Shown here: in pieces, positions 59,262-64,000 of the stretch
How the letters are laid out: the number at the start of each line of letters is the position of its first letter
How positions within the stretch are numbered: the first letter of the stretch is position 1
From: Plumapathes pennacea
Lineage: Eukaryota > Cnidaria > Anthozoa > Antipatharia > Myriopathidae
NCBI GenBank assembly: GCA_964036295.1
Contig: OZ038462.1
Location: 689,501-753,500 of the forward strand
Direction of reading: 5' to 3'
Length of the DNA: 64,000 nucleotides
The notes under the pieces: model-generated
Database searches by the model: none
Told to the model about the DNA's origin: nothing
What the model saw: the letters and a program-made list of their open reading frames with translations, nothing else
Position numbers and translations under genes: made by a program

Positions 59262-59863
59262 TGTACCCTTAAAAAAAGTACTACAAGAAGACGCATGTGC
59301 CAATATTATGACCATGAAATTCTTTAATGGTTGCCAAAGCCACTAAGAAATGTTTGAAAACATAATTGAGTATCGCTATTACTTATAGCTACTTTGAGGA
59401 ATTTCGACAAGAATAATAAATGATATAACACGTGGTGCTGCCTGATGCTTTTTAAATACAATTCATGTTAGATTAGTACTTTAGATCACTGCAACAGCGA
59501 CGCAGAAAAACTGGCGTTAGCGCGCTTTGCTGCCTCGTCAACCCGGCTAAAGAAAAAAAGACAAATTTATTGCAAAAAGTCTCCTTATATTCCCAGAAAA
59601 AGTCCCTTAAAGTTTTGAAGTTGTCGTCAAAATCGGCCATAGCTTACTTGACTCAGCTGATGAAAGCGCTTTAAACTATCAGTTCTTACTCACAAATGAG
59701 TCAATGTGATGTTTCTTGCCTTTTTGACAGACAAGTGTCCCTGCTCACAAAAAGACACTAGAAAGTTTGAAACTATATTATTGAATACTGCGTTTGGAAT
59801 TTGGTACGGGGATTCTGGGATTCAGGAAAGCCGGTTTGATTTAGTTCACTTAATGTTTATTCT
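59262..59863. other. Intergenic between convergent PLA2 H and the GPCR
   Basis: 3' flanks of both genes. An AATAAA on the minus strand (59856-59861) directly follows the GPCR stop and may be its poly(A) signal. Confidence 0.5.
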
Positions 59864-61069
59864 TTAAATAGAATTTATTCGGAGGATTCTTGGCTGCCGC
59901 GGCGGACGTTGGGAAAAGTTCAAGGAATGAGACCTTGACCTACGGCGGGTTGCAGGGTCTAGCCATAGTGCCAAGCCATGCCTAGTCCAATCTTGTGAAA
60001 CATTGTCACAATTATTTTCTCTCTTTCTTCCCGCTGTGACTCCGATTGGCATCGCTAGACCATCAGCATTGCGAGAGCTTCTGAGATGGAGGATTTCTCT
60101 GAAGGCTTTTTGAAACCTCTGTGCCCTGACGCAGTAAATTATTGGATTGATAAAAGAGTTCAGGTATACCAATATGTTCATCAGATGCATCGCACTGAAG
60201 AAAATACTTTTAGGAAGGTCTTTAACGTATAAAGCTACGGCATAAAACATCATTTGAGGGATGAAACACAAACATATAACCCCAACAATTATTGCCGTAG
60301 TTTTGGTCGCTTTATCTTTCTTCAAAAATTCTTTAACGCTGGATTCTGAGAACTGGTGAGCCATGATGTGTTTCAAATGACGCCGACTTTCTAACAACAC
60401 GGCAATCTGAAAGAACACGACCAAAACAAGACTGGAAGGAACAGCGACAAGCACCTTTATAGCTTTTGCTTGGTCTAGGAGTTCAATAATATTCGTTAAT
60501 TTTGAAATGACATCAATTAAACCAAAGATAACTGGAACAGCCCATGCTACAGCGACAGCTGTGGCCAGTCGACGCGTCGTGACAAGAGTTTTGTATCGCA
60601 AGGCGTGCTTGATGGCGATGTAGCGTTCACCGCTGATTACCACCAGGTGGAAGAACGAAGCACCACAGGCGATGTATTCAGTTTCCATAGCTAATACGTC
60701 TACGAGACAAGCAGTTCGCACTCCACGAATGTGCAACACATGACTCGTGATCATCAAAGGCTGGACAACTGCGCCAACCAGGAGATCTGCGCCAGCCAGG
60801 CAAGCCAGAAGGATGTGACAATTCGCTCGAAGATACCGTTTTTGCATCACTGCCAAAATTACCAAGATATTCAGCAGGATTGTGAAAGGGAGAGTTAGTA
60901 TTGCTGTAGCGGCGGCAAATACAAACATGACAAATATGGATACTGTCAGATATTCCTCTTTCCAGGCGAAGATACCCAGGAGAGAGCACACGTACGACAA
61001 ATTAGACTGTGTTGAGTTGACTGCAAGGTAAGACATGTTGGTGGTCATTTGGGGTTGTTGTTCAACCAT
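59864..61069 (-). CDS. Class A (rhodopsin-like) GPCR, orphan, intronless
   Basis: 401 residues in one exon with seven hydrophobic segments at about residues 45-75, 84-108, 122-152, 167-190, 204-226, 257-281 and 287-313. The N-terminus has three N-glycosylation sites (N11, N18, N23). TM2 has LAGADLLVG with the conserved Asp. TM3 ends GERYIAI (148-153) instead of DRY. TM4 has its Trp. TM6 has CFIP where most have CWxP. TM7 has NSFINPIIY (305-312). TM3 lacks a clear Cys partner in ECL2, so the usual disulphide may be absent. A basic Arg/Ser-rich C-terminal tail follows. The composition resembles the large intronless cnidarian class A sets related to melanocortin, adenosine or amine receptors. 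Ligand unknown. Confidence 0.93.
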   Translation of the reverse strand: MVEQQPQMTTNMSYLAVNSTQSNLSYVCSLLGIFAWKEEYLTVSIFVMFVFAAATAILTLPFTILLNILVILAVMQKRYLRANCHILLACLAGADLLVGAVVQPLMITSHVLHIRGVRTACLVDVLAMETEYIACGASFFHLVVISGERYIAIKHALRYKTLVTTRRLATAVAVAWAVPVIFGLIDVISKLTNIIELLDQAKAIKVLVAVPSSLVLVVFFQIAVLLESRRHLKHIMAHQFSESSVKEFLKKDKATKTTAIIVGVICLCFIPQMMFYAVALYVKDLPKSIFFSAMHLMNILVYLNSFINPIIYCVRAQRFQKAFREILHLRSSRNADGLAMPIGVTAGRKRENNCDNVSQDWTRHGLALWLDPATRRRSRSHSLNFSQRPPRQPRILRINSI

Positions 61070-61303
61070 GGTTTGATGCCTGGTGCGCCGACTGGAGTTG
61101 GACCTTCTTCTTAAATAACTGAGCTGGTTGTTGACGACAGCGTTTAAGTGGGCACGTTCTTTTTTCTAAGCCTGAGAATTTCTCGTCTTAATTCTCAAAC
61201 ACCAATCTGTTCCAGATAATTCACAAAGTTCCTTTTAAATCAATTAATAGCTCTTTGAGATATAACTCTTAAAGTCTGAACGTCAAAGAGCGGAGTTATA
61301 ATT

Positions 61304-62280
61304 TCCGATAACTTTTGTGCAGTTTCAACAAATGCCTAAAAGCTTCAACAGATGTTCAGAAAGGAACTTACGTAGGACTAATTTCTAAAGGTGGAACATT
61401 TTAAACGCACTAGTTTAGTACAATTGTGCCGCTAAATATTGGGTTTGCCGCTAAAATGCCAGGAAATTAACTGCATTATTCGCGGAATGACGAAGATCTT
61501 TGTTTGGCAAACATAGAAACTTTCTTTCGTAGCTGAAAATTTGCAATACAAAACAAGGTGTTTCTCTTTCGAATGAAAATATTTTAATGAATTCGTTTTG
61601 GTCGCAAGTAACAGGAAAGCATCGTTCAAAAGGAGTTATGTTTATGTCTTAAAGCGCGTTATAATTTCCGACAACTTTTGTATAGTTTTAACAAAATAAT
61701 CCTATAAAAGCTTTAAAAGATTTTCAGAAAGGCAAATACGTAAGACTACTCACCACTCGCGTAAAGTGCAACATTTTAAGTGAAGTCGTTTAATACAACT
61801 GTGCTGATAAAATAGTGGGTTTGCAGTTAGAATGCCAGGAAATGATCTCTTGCCAAACATAGATGTTTATATAGATGGGACTCAGTTTTACCGTGACGCA
61901 TAATGGCTTTCGAAACACTTTGAAATCTTCTGAACGTTTTCTTTAAAACTTGTTGTTTCTGCCACAAGTGTCTACAGGAGTCAGTATTTGTGCATATTTT
62001 TGGTCAATGGCAGTTTGTAGAAATAAACTTGGAAAATCGATCTGCAAAGTGTAAATTTCGCAGCAACAACGTTGAAGTTTAACAGCCAGTTGCTCGATTC
62101 TGCCGCTTAAAAAAATCCATTTGATAAAGGCTCTCATATAATGTTATAAAAACTTTCTTCCGTTGCTGAAAGTTCGCAATACAAGACAAGGTGTTTCTCT
62201 GTCGATTGAAAATATTTTGCGTTTTAGCAATAGCAGGAAGAAAATCATTCAAAAGGAGTTATTTGTATGCCTTGCGTTGC
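61304..62280. repeat. Duplicated block upstream of the GPCR
   Basis: Segment A (about 61304-61475, TTATAATTTCCGATAACTTTTGT ... AATGCCAGGAAAT) recurs at about 61655-61845. Segment B (about 61515-61645, TGCAATACAAAACAAGGTGTTTCTCT ... CAAAAGGAGTTAT) recurs at about 62150-62270. The order is A, B, A', unrelated 280 bp, B'. The copies are diverged but collinear. Confidence 0.8.
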
Positions 62281-63103
62281 CATTGTTTTCACACTAAACA
62301 GTGTCTTGTTTATGCTAAAGTGTTCATTTTTGGTTTCACCTGCGCACCGATCGAAGATTTGTGTACCAAAGTTCACTAATAGCCCTCCGAAATTCTTGTG
62401 TCATTGTACAATGAATTACTGGACTATATGATTAACGATACTTATTGAATGACAACATGTCTATCAAACTCATCACTGAGAAAAAAAATATATCTTGGGA
62501 AATTATCTGCGGTGCCACTCACATCATAACAAACAACACTTAGTACCAACGATAATGGTCGTAATTCTGCCTGCCTTGGAAGTGTCATGGACCTTTCTTT
62601 TTGATATATCCATGGAAATTACCCTCGGGGAATTTGGCTTGGGAAACGGCGGTTACACATCCGGAAAGTGTTTCCCGTGGTAAAAGTGCCTAAACCCACG
62701 GTAAAAGGGCTGTGTGTAACCACAGCTAATGCGTTAAACTCTGCATAAGCTCACAAGCTTTAGCTGGCATTAATGTTGTTCTTTTTTCTTCACGTTGAAA
62801 ATCCGACGTGCGAGCGCAAAGGGCTGAGCCCTCGCCCCAGGACCGCTCGAGTGAGACTCACCCCAACAAATGTCCCTGGGGATGAGGTCTACGGGACGGT
62901 GCGGGTGCGAACAGCTCGGCGACCAGTTCTTCCTTCGGACCTGTCTGGCTTCTTCTCGTCCAGTAGCGGAAGGTAAGTCCAACCTTGACGAACTGTAGCA
63001 GATGGAATTGACCCATACATTATGAATTCACCATTTGCGTCTACACAAACAGCTTTAGGCTTCTCTATGAATCCAACGAAGAACTGACACACCACATTTA
63101 CGA

Positions 63104-63126
63104 TATATATATATATATATATATAT
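63104..63126 (+). repeat. (TA)n microsatellite
   Basis: About eleven TA dinucleotides. Confidence 0.9.
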
Positions 63127-63533
63127 GATGTAATAACGCTAGTTGAAGCTGTGTTCATCTATGCTTCCCCTTACCTGGTCCAACTTTTAGACCAAAATAT
63201 GGAAATTTCTATTTCTGCATCATGGTGAATATAAGCAAGAAAATTGAAATTATCGTGTACAGTGCAAGTGGACGTGTTACAGCAGCTAGGAGGCTCGATA
63301 GTATGATGCTTGTAATGCTAGTAAAATCTTTATGAAATAACTATGATACTATGTGCATTCTGATTGGCTAAAAAACCATGTTAGATGAGAGTATAAAATT
63401 ATATTACATGCTGATGTGTATTTATTGATTATAATATATATTCATAATGAGACTGACTGTACATTTAGCCTGTATTTCAGGATTTACCATTAACAATTTA
63501 AGTCATTAAGGACCATTTTCTTGATCTCTCTAG

Positions 63534-63755
63534 ATGGCCTGGTTCCTTGGGGCTAGTGGAATTGCATTGGCAGCAGGTGTCTTGTATGCCAACTGGTGGA
63601 AATCAGTTCCCAAGGTGGACCTGGATTACTTGAACCCAATCAAACTCAAAACGCTGGACGGTTCAGGAAGTATGATTACTGCAGCCCAGCTGTGGAGGAA
63701 GACAGGGGCAGTTGTCATGGTTATCCGACGACCTGGATGATCCATGTGCAGGGAG
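63534..63755 (+). CDS. PRXL2A: PRXL2A / selenoprotein U, first coding exon with in-frame TGA
   Basis: The exon starts at ATG directly after an acceptor (CTCTCTAG|ATG). It encodes an N-terminal membrane-anchor-like helix (WFLGASGIALAAGVLYANWW), then LDYLNPIKLKTL, then LWRKTGAVVMVIRRPG, the thioredoxin-like start of the PRXL2A (FAM213A, SelU) family. The next codon is TGA at 63738-63740 (codon 69). It is followed in the same frame by Ser-Met-Cys-Arg-Glu and a donor (GAG|GTTAGT). The family motif at this place is RRPG-C/U-xx-CRE, and fish and other animals have Sec there. I therefore read TGA as selenocysteine, giving 74 codons in this exon, rather than a 68-residue protein. The SECIS element, expected in the 3' UTR, lies beyond the right edge. 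Confidence 0.88.
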
Positions 63756-64000
63756 GTTAGTAGCTGATCCTTAGATTTCTCACCAGAGATATGTCATGCA
63801 GGTATTGAGATTAAACTCTCTTGAGCTTTGGAGTGAAAATAGAACTTTAATTTGTAGTTACAGCATGAAAGAGCTGTGATTACCTTGTGGACAGTATCAA
63901 ATTTGGTTTGGTTTACACTTACCTAGTAGAAAAAGATGGTAGGTTGAAAGGGGGATAAAGGCAAAAAAAAAAAAAAAAAAAAAAAAAAGAAAAGAAAATA
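63756..64000. other. PRXL2A intron 1, start
   Basis: Contains a fragment of the TTAA-MITE family (63775-63830) and an A-run (63963-63988). Confidence 0.5.

Larger units (their letters stand above)
61070..63533. other. Region between divergent GPCR and PRXL2A
   Basis: No coding exon was recognised. It contains the duplicated block 61304-62280 upstream of the GPCR and a (TA)n run at 63104-63126. A possible non-coding first exon of PRXL2A ends at a good donor, AGCGGAAG|GTAAGTCC (62972/62973). Confidence 0.5.

Overview
The window looks like nuclear DNA of an anthozoan cnidarian, most likely a stony coral. The reasons are AT-rich, intron-rich animal genes with GT-AG junctions, animal housekeeping genes, a local expansion of secreted phospholipase A2 (PLA2) genes, a PAN-EGF-fibrinogen-like secreted protein of the kind seen in coral skeletal matrix, an intronless cnidarian-style class A GPCR, and many foldback/MITE repeats. 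The species assignment is inference. Gene models were built by hand from splice sites, reading-frame phase and family motifs; no transcript or database was consulted.

Layout. 0-1.3 kb: 5' part of NME5 (minus), running off the left edge. 4.45-5.97 kb: SNRPE, spliceosomal Sm protein E (minus, 5 exons), head-to-head with CIAO3/NARFL (6.34-14.04 kb, plus, 22 exons, 477 aa), the iron-only-hydrogenase-like cytosolic Fe-S assembly factor; all eight Fe-S cysteines are visible. 14.6-19.05 kb: a three-exon minus-strand gene for a 73-residue secreted six-cysteine peptide that I do not recognise. 21.9-30.6 kb: PLA2 gene A (intact), PLA2 B (one-base frameshift) and a relic of a third copy, all minus. 31.5-40.25 kb: a PAN-EGF-fibrinogen-like secreted protein (minus). 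Its first intron is almost entirely a 6.7-kb DNA transposon with ~966-bp terminal inverted repeats, TTAA target duplications and a three-exon gene for a ~1,179-residue transposase-like protein. 42-59.3 kb: five more PLA2 genes in mixed orientation (D minus, E plus, F minus, G plus, H plus); F carries Asn in place of the catalytic Asp. 59.9-61.1 kb: intronless GPCR (minus) with a duplicated block upstream. 63.5 kb to the right edge: first coding exon of PRXL2A/selenoprotein U, in which an in-frame TGA sits where the family has redox Cys/Sec.

The housekeeping genes at the two ends (NME5, SNRPE, CIAO3, PRXL2A) bracket an accessory region of 40-45 kb. There PLA2 tandem duplication, exon decay, intron loss and mobile elements indicate birth-and-death evolution. 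The strongest leads are the TTAA/long-TIR transposon, the putative UGA-encoded selenocysteine, the Asn49 PLA2-like gene and the six-cysteine peptide.
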